Assembly (NCBI GenBank): GCA_958295835.1
Contig: OY282378.1
Coordinates: 1,877,001-1,941,000, forward strand
From: an uncultured Gammaproteobacteria bacterium
Lineage (GTDB): Bacteria; Pseudomonadota; Gammaproteobacteria; HK1
DNA: 64,000 nucleotides
Reading direction: 5' to 3'
The notes under the pieces: model-generated
What the model was told of the DNA's origin: nothing
The model's database searches: none
The model's input: only the letters and a program-made list of their open reading frames with translations
Program-made: the position numbers and the translations under genes
In this document: positions 52,744 to 59,729 of the stretch, piece by piece
How the letters are laid out: every line of letters starts with the position of its first letter
Numbering within the stretch: the stretch's first letter is position 1

Positions 52744-53166
52744 ATGCGCATCGGTGAAGCGGCCCGGCGCTCGGGCATGGCGGCGAAGACGATCCGCTTC
52801 TACGAAGAGGCCGGCCTGATCGCGCCCACGCCGCGCACCGGCAACGGCTATCGCGAGTTCGGCGAAGACGACGTGCGGCGCTTGCGGTTCATCCACCGCG
52901 CCCGCGACCTGGGGTTCAGCATCGAAGAGGTCCGCCGGCTGCTCTCGCTGTGGTCGGACCGCGAGCGTGCGAGCGCGGACGTGAAACGATTCGCGCTCGA
53001 ACACGTCGCGCGGGTCGAGGCGAAGATGGCGGAGCTGCGCTCGATGCGCGACGCCATCCTCCACCTCGCCGAGCGTTGCCACGGCGACGACCGGCCCGAG
53101 TGCCCGATCCTCGACGAGCTCGCCGGCGGGACGGGCGCCGGTCGGGGCGCCCGCGATTCTGCGTAG
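52744..53166 (+). CDS. MerR-family metal-responsive regulator, CueR-like
   Basis: A 140-aa regulator. MRIGEAARRSGMAAKTIRFY and EEAGLIAPTPRTGNGYREF form the MerR DNA-binding head, followed by IHRARDLGFSIEEVRRLLSL and a long dimerisation helix. The metal-binding loop CHGDDRPECPIL keeps the two cysteines eight residues apart, as in CueR/HmrR (C-x7-C), pointing to Cu(I)-type monovalent metal sensing. No copper ATPase, oxidase or chaperone gene lies in the window. A 32-bp piece of its 3' coding region (53041-53072) is duplicated exactly in the DUF5615 gene downstream (53815-53846). Confidence 0.88.
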   Translation: MRIGEAARRSGMAAKTIRFYEEAGLIAPTPRTGNGYREFGEDDVRRLRFIHRARDLGFSIEEVRRLLSLWSDRERASADVKRFALEHVARVEAKMAELRSMRDAILHLAERCHGDDRPECPILDELAGGTGAGRGARDSA

Positions 53167-53326
53167 CGGAATCGCCAGGCGACCGCGCCAGCGATCGCCG
53201 CTCGCATTGCCGCATCCACGGGCCGCCTTGTCCGATTCAACGCTGCTTTCCGGATCGGTTGGAGATCTTGTCCCGACATGGTTAGCATCGCTGCCGTTGA
53301 TCGCAACGAATGGACGGGAAACTCCA

Positions 53327-53557
53327 ATGCGCTTTGGCAGGATCACGGCCAATCCCGCTCAAATGGGCGGCGTCCCATGTATCCGCGGTCTGCGCATACC
53401 GGTCGCCACGATCATCGGTCTTCTCGCGCAGGGCATGAGCAGGGCGCAGGTGTTGACCGATTACCCGGACATCGAACCCGAGGACATCGAGGAAGCGCTC
53501 CGTTATGCAGCCGTGGCAGTTGACGAGCGCCAGCTTCCACTGGTCGCCTCGGCCTGA
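53327..53557 (+). CDS. DUF433-family antitoxin (VapB-like)
   Basis: A 76-aa protein. [20 protein letters not shown] and [20 protein letters not shown], then [18 protein letters not shown], form the DUF433 winged-helix fold. Such proteins regularly precede DUF5615 PIN-like toxins and serve as the antitoxin of the pair. That is the arrangement here: the stop overlaps the next reading frame (CTGA, 53554-53557). The start is ATG 53327. It should bind DNA and the partner. Confidence 0.85.
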   Translation: MRFGRITANPAQMGGVPCIRGLRIPVATIIGLLAQGMSRAQVLTDYPDIEPEDIEEALRYAAVAVDERQLPLVASA

Positions 53558-53853
53558 AGTTCCTCGTCGACAACGCGTTGACGCCGCGGTTCGCGGAGGG
53601 TCTCCGCGCGGCTGGCCATGACGCGGTACATGTCCGCGAGTTCGGTTTGCAGTCCGCGGACGATCCCACGATCTTCGAGTTCGCCGCGGAAGAAGATCGC
53701 GTGCTGGTGTCGGAGGATACGGATTTCGGGGTGTTGCTCGCGCTTCGGAAAGCGGCCAGTCCGTCTTTCATCCTCTTTCGCGGCCTGCCGGACCGCAGCG
53801 CTGCCACTCTCCTGTCGATGCGCGACGCCATCCTCCACCTCGCCGAATCGTGA
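53554..53853 (+). CDS. DUF5615 PIN-like toxin with a replaced C-terminus
   Basis: Family proteins begin [11 protein letters not shown]. Here the same sequence reads [20 protein letters not shown] directly after CTG at 53554, which overlaps the DUF433 stop as CTGA. The ATG thus appears mutated to CTG, with TTG 53578 the next usable start. [20 protein letters not shown] and [19 protein letters not shown] hold the PIN-like acidic residues (D7 region, E/D cluster, DTDFG). After [11 protein letters not shown] the family tail is missing. The last residues, [11 protein letters not shown], come from a 32-bp stretch identical to the upstream MerR gene, followed by a stop inside a second copied segment. 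Activity is doubtful but the acidic residues remain. Confidence 0.75.
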   Translation: MKFLVDNALTPRFAEGLRAAGHDAVHVREFGLQSADDPTIFEFAAEEDRVLVSEDTDFGVLLALRKAASPSFILFRGLPDRSAATLLSMRDAILHLAES

Positions 53854-53865
53854 CTTTCCGTCACG
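53849..53865. repeat. Hairpin repeat, copy 1 (copy 2 at 59214-59230)
   Basis: CGTGAC-TTTCC-GTCACG is a perfect 6-bp inverted repeat. The surrounding ATCGTGACTTTCCGTCACGG followed by (C)AACTCC (53847-53873) recurs at 59212-59237 with one indel. In both places it contains the stop codon TGA of the upstream gene (DUF5615 toxin; mcrC). Confidence 0.7.
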
Positions 53866-53866
53866 G

Positions 53867-53983
53867 CAACTCCAAGGCTACCGGCTACGTGTTGGGGATT
53901 GGCGCGTGTTTTATTCGCTTGACGCCAAGGCAAAGACGTTGACAGTTGAAGGGGTTGAACCCCGCGGAGGTGCTTACCAATGA
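53867..53983 (+). pseudogene. C-terminal remnant of a RelE/ParE-type toxin
   Basis: In the frame ending at 53981-53983 the sequence is LQGYRLRVGDWRVFYSLDAK and then TLTVEGVEPRGGAYQ. This is the last third of RelE-type toxins (YRLRVGDYRVxYxID ... V..V..R..AY). The first two thirds are replaced by the mosaic 3' end of the DUF5615 gene in another frame. The stop overlaps the Xre antitoxin start by ATGA, keeping the original toxin-antitoxin coupling. Confidence 0.75.
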
Positions 53984-54345
53984 AGTCTGTGCTTCAGACC
54001 ATCACCATTGCCGGGCAGCCATGCGAGTACCATGCGTTGCGCGAGGCATTGGAGGACGCTGCTGACAACGCCACACTGCTTCGCCTCCGTGCCGAGACCG
54101 CCGGCGAGGAGGCCATGCCGGCCGCCCTCTTCGACCGCATACTGGACGGCGAAAGCCCCGTCCGTGTCTGGCGCGAGTTCCGCGGCCTGAGAGCCCGCGA
54201 ACTCGCGGAAGCGGCCGGTGTATCCGCCGCCTACCTGTCCGACATCGAAAGCAGCCGCAAGCCCGGCTCCGCACGAGCCTTGCAACGGCTTGCCGAGGCG
54301 TTGCAGGTCGATATGAATGAACTGGTGGCGTCTCCGCCCGCATGA
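53980..54345 (+). CDS. Xre-family HTH antitoxin
   Basis: A 121-aa protein. An N-terminal segment (VLQTITIAGQPCEYHALREA) and an acidic hinge lead to the Cro/C1-type helix-turn-helix VWREFRGLRARELAEAAGVS and AAYLSDIESSRKPGSARALQ with RLAEALQVDMNELV. It was the antitoxin of the RelE-type toxin whose remnant lies directly upstream (ATGA overlap), and it may now be an orphan regulator. No second toxin gene is adjacent. Confidence 0.85.
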   Translation: MKSVLQTITIAGQPCEYHALREALEDAADNATLLRLRAETAGEEAMPAALFDRILDGESPVRVWREFRGLRARELAEAAGVSAAYLSDIESSRKPGSARALQRLAEALQVDMNELVASPPA

Positions 54346-54696
54346 AGTCATTGGCCAGGCATGGACAGGGCGGAAACTGCAACCCGCGGTGCTTTGACGG
54401 GCAGGTGGCCCGCCAGCAGGACAGGCGCCCAATCGAGCGTGAAGCACATGGCGCCGGTCCGCCGGCGCTGCGGTTCATCGGAGAGACTGACACCGGATAG
54501 CCTCTATCAGCGCGGCCTTGCCCATACCGTTTGCGCCGGGCCGTCGATGCGCAGGTGTCGGGCAGGAGGGATACATCTGCCTTGCGTTGACAGGAAAAGG
54601 CGGTGCCTTGATTACCGGGGCGGCTCCCGGTGAGACTTCGGCGGCATGGGCGCGGGCGCAACGCCCGCCTTCGCCCGCGGCGTGGGGGACCTCGAA
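54346..54696. other. 351-bp spacer with a possible P-loop remnant on the minus strand
   Basis: No intact gene. On the minus strand (about 54492-54540) the sequence RPGANGMGKAALIEAI resembles a degraded ATPase P-loop of the ENGxGKSxLIEAI type. Nothing before or after it is recognisable. Confidence 0.35.
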
Positions 54697-55407
54697 ATGA
54701 CGGTCGAAGTTGCGGCCCGTGGCGATACCGGCGCCGGCGAGCGGAGGAATCGCGGCGCCGGGGAAGCAACCGCGGCTCCGCGGGAGCCGGCTCTGCGGGA
54801 GGACGCCGCCTCGCAGGCCGCGCTGGACGCCTTGCTGTGCGAGCTTCTGCCGCACCAGGGGGACTGGAGCGATGAGGGCTACCTGTGGCTCACCGACCAC
54901 GGCAACCGACGGGTCGAGTTCACCGACGGCCGCATCGAGGAGCTACCGATGCCGACCGACGCCCACCAGTCCGTCCTCCTGTTCCTCCATGCCCTGTTCC
55001 GTGCCGGGCTCCGGTCGTGCGGCGGCGTCGTGATGGTCTCCGGGATGCGGATGCGTGTCCGGGAGGGCAAGTTCCGCGAGCCGGACATCCTGTTGTTGCG
55101 CGACCGCTCCGACCCTCGCCGCCAGAACCGTTATCGGCAGGGCGCGGATCTGGTGGTCGAGATCGTCGGCCCGGACGACCCGGACCGGGACCTGGTGGAG
55201 AAGCGGGCGGACTACGCCGAGGCGGGCATTGCGGAGTACTGGATCGCGGACCCGCGCGACGAGACGCTGACGGTGCTGGTGCTGCGTGGGGAGGCATACG
55301 TCGAGCACGGCCGGTACGGGCGTGGGGAGACGGCCGCTTCGGTGCGGCTCGAAGGTTTGGCGGCGGAGGTGTCGGCGGTGTTCGATGCCCCGGAAACGGG
55401 CGCTTGA
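54697..55407 (+). CDS. Uma2-family PD-(D/E)XK putative endonuclease
   Basis: A protein of about 236 aa. YLWLTDHGNRRVEFTDGRIE is the Uma2 opening; MRVREGKFREPDILLLRDRS has the metal aspartate. VVEIVGPDDPDRDLVEKRAD and YAEAGIAEYWIADPRDETL carry the ExV...K part of the PD-(D/E)XK site. Uma2 genes are spread as single genes in cyanobacteria and symbiont genomes; no biological role is proven. ATG 54697 (MTVEVAARGDT) fits better than ATG 54646, which adds a Gly/Ala-rich leader. It starts the restriction island together with mcrBC. Confidence 0.85.
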   Translation: MTVEVAARGDTGAGERRNRGAGEATAAPREPALREDAASQAALDALLCELLPHQGDWSDEGYLWLTDHGNRRVEFTDGRIEELPMPTDAHQSVLLFLHALFRAGLRSCGGVVMVSGMRMRVREGKFREPDILLLRDRSDPRRQNRYRQGADLVVEIVGPDDPDRDLVEKRADYAEAGIAEYWIADPRDETLTVLVLRGEAYVEHGRYGRGETAASVRLEGLAAEVSAVFDAPETGA

Positions 55408-55604
55408 GCGCCGGGCGCCGAGGCGCGACGCGGTGGCGGGTGGAGTTGCCCCGACTTCGTGGACCCCTGACCCTTTGGGGAGGAGGTATCCACTATGCCG
55501 AAATCGAGACCGCCCCCCGTTTCCTCGGGGGCAGGCTCCGCCAGCCAGGGCAGCACTCGACCACCGGTCCCTACCCTCGCCAGCACATCTACCGGAGCCC
55601 CGAC

Positions 55605-55745
55605 ATGTCAACCGACACGATTACGATCGTCATCGCCATCATCGGCACGGTGATTGCGCTCGGCGTGCTTATCGTTCCGAGTCTGCGAGACCTCCAGGGT
55701 GGAGGAAGATATTGGGGCACAAGACAGAGACGGAGAAAGCAATGA
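55605..55745 (+). CDS. 46-aa small membrane protein coupled to mcrB
   Basis: It begins STDTITIVIAIIGTVIALGV and then LIVPSLRDL: one membrane helix (residues about 5-26) followed by a basic tail ending TRQRRRKQ. GGAG lies 9 bases before ATG 55605. The stop overlaps the mcrB start (ATGA, 55742-55745), so the two are translationally coupled. Small proteins with the same helix plus a longer coiled coil are common in such genomes; here the coiled coil is lost or replaced. It might anchor the restriction complex at the membrane or be a truncated passenger. This is inference. Confidence 0.6.
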   Translation: MSTDTITIVIAIIGTVIALGVLIVPSLRDLQGGGRYWGTRQRRRKQ

Positions 55746-57721
55746 GCCAGAAACAGGGTGAAGACATCGAGGCAAGGGAAATCGGGGAGCAGTTCATCAA
55801 GGCCAAGCGAGCTCGGCAACCCACGCTATCCGATGACTACCTGACAAACATGCGACGCGGCTGGCGACGTTTCACACGATTTTGCAACGAGCACCAAGTG
55901 CGAGGGGCAGAGATCCTGAATATCGACCAAGACACGATGGCAAGGTACATCCAGACACGGCTGGCGAAGGTGAGCAAAGGCTCCTCGTTCTCGCACGAGC
56001 GCAGGATGATTACCGAGACGTTCACCTACCACGGGCGACCCGACCCACTGGATCGGATCGACCGGTTCACCCAAATCCTCGAGGGTGAAGGGAGGGAAGA
56101 TTCCGTGAAGAGAGAAGCACGATCAGCGCTCAACACGATCCTGTATGGTCCGCCGGGTACGGGAAAGACGTACAAAACCTTTCGTCGTTGTGTGGAGATC
56201 TGCGATGGGGAAAAGGGTTGCCCGGACGAGAACGACAAGGTCCGAGCCCGCTACAAGGAGTTTGTCGGGGAAGGTCGGATCGAGTTCGTGACCTTCCATC
56301 AATCCTACGGCTACGAGGAGTTCGTCGAGGGATTGCGTCCCGATACCGGTTTGGCGGAAGAAGGAGAGGAAGCGGGCGCTGGCTTCCGCCTTGTAGCGAC
56401 CGACGGCGTGCTCAAGCGCATTGCGGAACGCGCCCGCGGCGCGTCCGGGCCAACCGACGAGTCCTTTGATCTCTCCGAGCGGCAAGTGTTCAAGATGAGC
56501 CTCGGCAAATCGGCCGTGAAGGACGAATACCAGGAGATCTTCGACGAATGTATCAGGAACGGATACGTTCTTCTCAACTATGGCGGTAAGGTGGATTGGT
56601 CCAATGCTCGCTTCGAGCACATCGATGAAATCCGCGAACACTGGCAGAAGCAGCCGGACGTACATCACGGCGACAGTACTATCCTGTCCATCCAGCGTCT
56701 CAGGAACGACATGAAACAGGGTGATCTCGTCATAGTGTTTGCGAAAGGGCAACGATTCCGCGCCATTGGCGAAGTGGCCGGTTCTTACGAGTTCGCACCG
56801 CGAGAAACCGGATACTACAATCACCGCCGAAAGGTTCGATGGCTTTGGAGCGACACCGAAGGAGCTCCCGCTTCCGACATATGCACGGTCAACCTGACTC
56901 TCCGAACCATCTATCCATTTGATCGAGCACAAATTATAGACGACGGACTGCGCCGCTACATCGGCAAAGCCGAAGCGTCTGCGGACGCGAAGCCCCACGT
57001 CCTCGTCATCGACGAGATCAACCGGGCCAACGTTTCGAAGGTGATGGGAGAGCTCATCACGCTCCTGGAGGAGGACAAGCGGAAGGGCGCGGAGAACGAG
57101 GTTGCCGTCACGCTACCCCACTCCTGCGAGCCATTCACGCTTCCGGCGAACCTGTACATCCTCGGTACGATGAACACCGCCGACCGGTCCATCGCGCTGC
57201 TCGACACGGCGCTGCGTCGACGCTTCGAGTTCGAGGAGTTGACTCCCGAACCTGAGTTACTGGAGACGGTGGATGGTATCGACCTGCCCGCCGTGCTCGG
57301 CGCCATCAACCGGCGTCTGGAATACCTCATCGACCGCGACCACCTGATCGGCCACGCCTGGCTGATGGGCGCGCGTACGAAAGAGGACGTGGACCGCATC
57401 ATGCGCCACAAGATCATCCCGCTCATCGCCGAGTACTTCTACGACGACTGGCGGAAGGTTCGGGCCGTCCTCGGCGGCACCGACGACTTCGTTCAGGGAG
57501 AATCGCTCGTCTGGCCACGGAGACTCGGCGACGACACGGATGCGGGCGAGGATCGTCTCCGTTGGACGGTGCAGAAAGACTTTGCGGAGGGTGCTTACGA
57601 CTGTCTCATATCAGGGCGTGCTCGGGACTCGGGACAAGCTCGGGACCCGGAGCAGGCTCAAGATCCGGAGCAGGCCCAAGGCTCGGGACAAGCTCCCGAC
57701 ACAGAACCCGGAACGGATTGA
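55742..57721 (+). CDS. mcrB: McrB-type AAA+ GTPase with integrase-SAM-like N-terminus and EVE-like insert
   Basis: A 659-aa motor subunit of a type IV (modification-dependent) restriction system. Walker A is LYGPPGTGKT (about 136-143), Walker B LVIDEINRANVSKVMGEL (421-438), and the McrB consensus MNTADRSIALLDTALRRRF (477-495) is intact. Between these, residues about 249-395 form an extra domain: VFKMSLGKSAVKDEYQEIF, NGYVLLNYGGKVDWSNARF, GDLVIVFAKGQRFRAIGEV and YYNHRRKVRWLW. It resembles EVE-type modified-base readers. The N-terminal 110 residues (LSDDYLTNMRRGWRRFTRFC; DTMARYIQTRLAKVSKGSSF) look like a tyrosine-recombinase core-binding domain rather than the usual McrB DNA-binding head. The C-terminus is a hexapeptide repeat. 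ATG 55742 overlaps the small membrane gene. Confidence 0.88.
   Translation: MSQKQGEDIEAREIGEQFIKAKRARQPTLSDDYLTNMRRGWRRFTRFCNEHQVRGAEILNIDQDTMARYIQTRLAKVSKGSSFSHERRMITETFTYHGRPDPLDRIDRFTQILEGEGREDSVKREARSALNTILYGPPGTGKTYKTFRRCVEICDGEKGCPDENDKVRARYKEFVGEGRIEFVTFHQSYGYEEFVEGLRPDTGLAEEGEEAGAGFRLVATDGVLKRIAERARGASGPTDESFDLSERQVFKMSLGKSAVKDEYQEIFDECIRNGYVLLNYGGKVDWSNARFEHIDEIREHWQKQPDVHHGDSTILSIQRLRNDMKQGDLVIVFAKGQRFRAIGEVAGSYEFAPRETGYYNHRRKVRWLWSDTEGAPASDICTVNLTLRTIYPFDRAQIIDDGLRRYIGKAEASADAKPHVLVIDEINRANVSKVMGELITLLEEDKRKGAENEVAVTLPHSCEPFTLPANLYILGTMNTADRSIALLDTALRRRFEFEELTPEPELLETVDGIDLPAVLGAINRRLEYLIDRDHLIGHAWLMGARTKEDVDRIMRHKIIPLIAEYFYDDWRKVRAVLGGTDDFVQGESLVWPRRLGDDTDAGEDRLRWTVQKDFAEGAYDCLISGRARDSGQARDPEQAQDPEQAQGSGQAPDTEPGTD
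57614..57703. repeat. 18-bp tandem repeat (five copies) encoding a hexapeptide at the McrB C-terminus
   Basis: Five in-frame 18-bp units at 57614-57703 encode GRARDS / GQARDP / EQAQDP / EQAQGS / GQAPDT. Each unit has the core CAAGCTCGGGACCCG or a close variant. The length of three codon pairs allows frame-neutral expansion. They form a hydrophilic tail after the folded part of McrB. Confidence 0.85.
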
Positions 57722-57880
57722 TCCCGCTGCCGTGGCTCTCACTCGCCGGGAATACGGCTGTCCCACTGTCAGGTTCGGGACAAGCCTCCGGCGCAGAACC
57801 CGGAACGGATTGATCCCGCTGTCGTGACTCTCACCCTCCGGGAATATGGCAGCCTGACCGTCGGGGCCGGGAAGGACCTG
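57702..57880. repeat. 92-bp diverged tandem duplication of the mcrB stop / mcrC start junction
   Basis: CAGAACCCGGAACGGATTGA begins at 57702 and again at 57794. Each copy is followed by TCCCGCTG(C/T)CGTG(G/A)CTCTCAC and a CGGGAATA(C/T)GGC block. Unit 1 holds the mcrB stop (57719-57721) and a vestigial mcrC start (GTG 57732: ALTRREYGCPTVRFG, out of frame after 31 codons). Unit 2 holds the working mcrC start (GTG 57824: TLTLREYGSLTVGAG). Confidence 0.85.
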
Positions 57881-59218
57881 ACGGAGAAGGAAGCAGAACG
57901 TTTATACACCCTCGCCGAACGCGCCCGCCGGCGACTCCATAACAAGCCGGCCGTTCTGACCCGCACTTACCGCGGCCTGAAGGCGGCACAGGTCGTCGGC
58001 ATCCTCGCCGTTCCGGGGAAGACCCTCGAAATCCTGCCCAAGATCGACGGGAAGGACGGCGCAGTCTGCAAGGCGCTCATCCACATGCTCGCCGTGGCTC
58101 ACCGCCTGCGTGTGGCCGATGGCGAGCTCGCGTCCCTGGACACGCAACGGCGCGATCTTCTGGAACTCCTCATCGGGTTGTTCGCGAACCGGCTGCTCAG
58201 CGCCGTGCGGCGCGGCCTGCCCCGTCGCTACATCGGGCATGAGGACGATCTCAAGCTGCTGCGCGGGCGGCTCAACGTCACCCGCCAAGTCACGTATCTC
58301 GCGGCTCGGCCCGACCTGCTCGCCTGCCGCTTCGACGAGCTGTCCGAGGACACGCCCCTCAACCGCGTCCTCAAGGCGGCCGTGTGGCGGCTGGTCCGCG
58401 TGGCCCGGACCGCCGCCAACGTGCGGCGTCTGGCCGAGCTCACTGCCCGTTTCGAGTTCGTGGGCGACACGCCGGACCCGCTCCGCGAACCGGTGCGCCT
58501 CGACCGCACCAACACCGCCTTCCACGACCTCCACCGCCTCGCCCGACTGTTCCTCACCGGAGACTGGCAGAGCACGACGGGCGGCGAAGCGACGGGCTTC
58601 ACCCTGTTGTTCCCCATGAACGAGTTGTTCGAGCAATTCATCGGACAGAGCCTGAAACGCGCCTTCGGCTCCGGACGTGTCCGCCTCCAGGACCAAACGT
58701 ACAGCGCATTGATCGACGACGCCGGCAAGACGGCCGGCAACGGCAAGCCCAAGCCGCTTTTCAACTTGCAACCCGACGCCGTGATCGAAACGCCGGCCGG
58801 CGCAACCGGTCCGCCTGCCGATCTCGACACCAGGTGGATGCGCCAATCGACCGCTGACGGTTACCGTGGCCGGGTTCAACCCGGTCCCCCCATCGTTCTC
58901 GACACCAAGTGGAAGCGCCTGACGCCGCATGAACCCCGTTGCGAGAGAACCTTGGGCGTGGCTTCGTCCGACGTCTACCAGATGCTCGCCTATGCCCGAG
59001 CGTATGGCGCCGGGCGCCTCATCCTGCTCTATCCCTGGCACGAGGAATTGGGCGAGCACGGGGCACCGGACAACAAGGGGATCCTCCGTACCTGGAAGGT
59101 TGCCGAAACCGGCCTCGCAACCGCCTGCCGCCTGGACGTCGCTGTGGTTGACGTCGGTCGCCCCGACACGGTCGCCGGTGCTTTGCAGGCCATCGTCGGT
59201 TCAGGCGCCCCATCGTGA
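57824..59218 (+). CDS. mcrC: McrC-type nuclease subunit of the McrBC restriction system
   Basis: A 464-aa PD-(D/E)XK endonuclease partner of McrB. The N-terminal beta domain reads TLTLREYGSLTVGAGKDLTE and GILAVPGKTLEILPKID. The central FANRLLSAVRRGLPRRYIGH and LRGRLNVTRQVTYLAARPDL are McrC family blocks. The catalytic set is NLQPDAVIE (D318) and VLDTKWKRL (D360, K362). A second, incomplete copy of the motif, DLDTRWMR (334-340), lies between them in an inserted segment of about 25 residues. The start is GTG 57824, in the second copy of a duplicated junction. The stop lies in a hairpin repeat. Its last 200 bp are duplicated at 59817-60019. Confidence 0.9.
   Translation: MTLTLREYGSLTVGAGKDLTEKEAERLYTLAERARRRLHNKPAVLTRTYRGLKAAQVVGILAVPGKTLEILPKIDGKDGAVCKALIHMLAVAHRLRVADGELASLDTQRRDLLELLIGLFANRLLSAVRRGLPRRYIGHEDDLKLLRGRLNVTRQVTYLAARPDLLACRFDELSEDTPLNRVLKAAVWRLVRVARTAANVRRLAELTARFEFVGDTPDPLREPVRLDRTNTAFHDLHRLARLFLTGDWQSTTGGEATGFTLLFPMNELFEQFIGQSLKRAFGSGRVRLQDQTYSALIDDAGKTAGNGKPKPLFNLQPDAVIETPAGATGPPADLDTRWMRQSTADGYRGRVQPGPPIVLDTKWKRLTPHEPRCERTLGVASSDVYQMLAYARAYGAGRLILLYPWHEELGEHGAPDNKGILRTWKVAETGLATACRLDVAVVDVGRPDTVAGALQAIVGSGAPS
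59007..59209. repeat. 203-bp direct repeat of the mcrC 3' end, copy 1 (copy 2 at 59817-60019)
   Basis: The sequence from GCGCCGGGCGCCTCATCC to TCAGGCGCC recurs at 59817-60019 with about 20 differences. Copy 2 encodes RLILLYPWRKELGEHEAPDN and LDVAVVDVGRPGAVAGALHA, the McrC C-terminus, with no upstream part of the gene. The 607 bp between the copies contain the orphan higA-type antitoxin. Copy 2 ends where the Uma2 gene at 60040 (minus) begins its tail. Confidence 0.9.
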
Positions 59219-59423
59219 CTTTCCGTCACGGAACTCCGGCGAACGGCGACTCCCCAACCGGCAAGGTTTCCACTTGGTGCCTGGGACGTGCGAATGACGG
59301 TGCGGGGGACGTGCAGGTGAGGGGTTTGCCTTCCACCGCGTCCCGAGGCCTTGGTGTTCAGCCTCTTGGCATCCTGGCGTCGACGAGGATCACCGGAACC
59401 GCTCCCCCTCCGCTACCGCCTCG

Positions 59424-59729
59424 TCATGCAGGCTCGTAGCGCCGGACGTCGATCTCACCTGCCCGGGCGCGCATCCGCGAGGCGTCGTACCAGGCCTGCA
59501 TTCGCAGCAGCATGTCCATGCTGACGCCGAACGCCTTCTCGACGCGCAACGCCATCTCCGGGGACAGCGCGGCGTTGCCGTTCAGCAGGGCTGACAGCGT
59601 CGCACGGCGGACACCCAGAATCCCGGCCGTCCACGTCACGTTCAGACCCAGCTCCTCGATGACCTCCGTGCGGATGAAGTCTCCCGGATGCGAAGGAGTC
59701 ATGTTCACCTTGATGCCATTGGCAGCCAT
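59424..59729 (-). CDS. higA: HigA-family antitoxin (orphan)
   Basis: A 101-aa HTH protein. PSHPGDFIRTEVIEELGLNV is the HigA opening (HPGExL.EE). TAGILGVRRATLSALLNGNA and ALSPEMALRVEKAFGVSMDM form the helix-turn-helix with the usual LNGxxxLSPEMALRLxKAFG motif, then LLRMQAWYDASRMR. GGAGG ten bases before ATG 59729 supports the start. The toxin normally encoded just upstream is missing except for its last codons (see 59729-59767). It may repress its own promoter or neutralise HigB toxins from elsewhere. Confidence 0.88.
   Translation of the reverse strand: MAANGIKVNMTPSHPGDFIRTEVIEELGLNVTWTAGILGVRRATLSALLNGNAALSPEMALRVEKAFGVSMDMLLRMQAWYDASRMRARAGEIDVRRYEPA

Noticed and set aside
52744..53166. 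A copper-resistance operon
   Set aside because: The regulator is CueR-like, but no copper exporter, oxidase or chaperone gene lies near it.
57722..57823. A separate small gene between mcrB and mcrC
   Set aside because: The 31-codon frame from GTG 57732 is a diverged copy of the mcrC start, not an independent gene.
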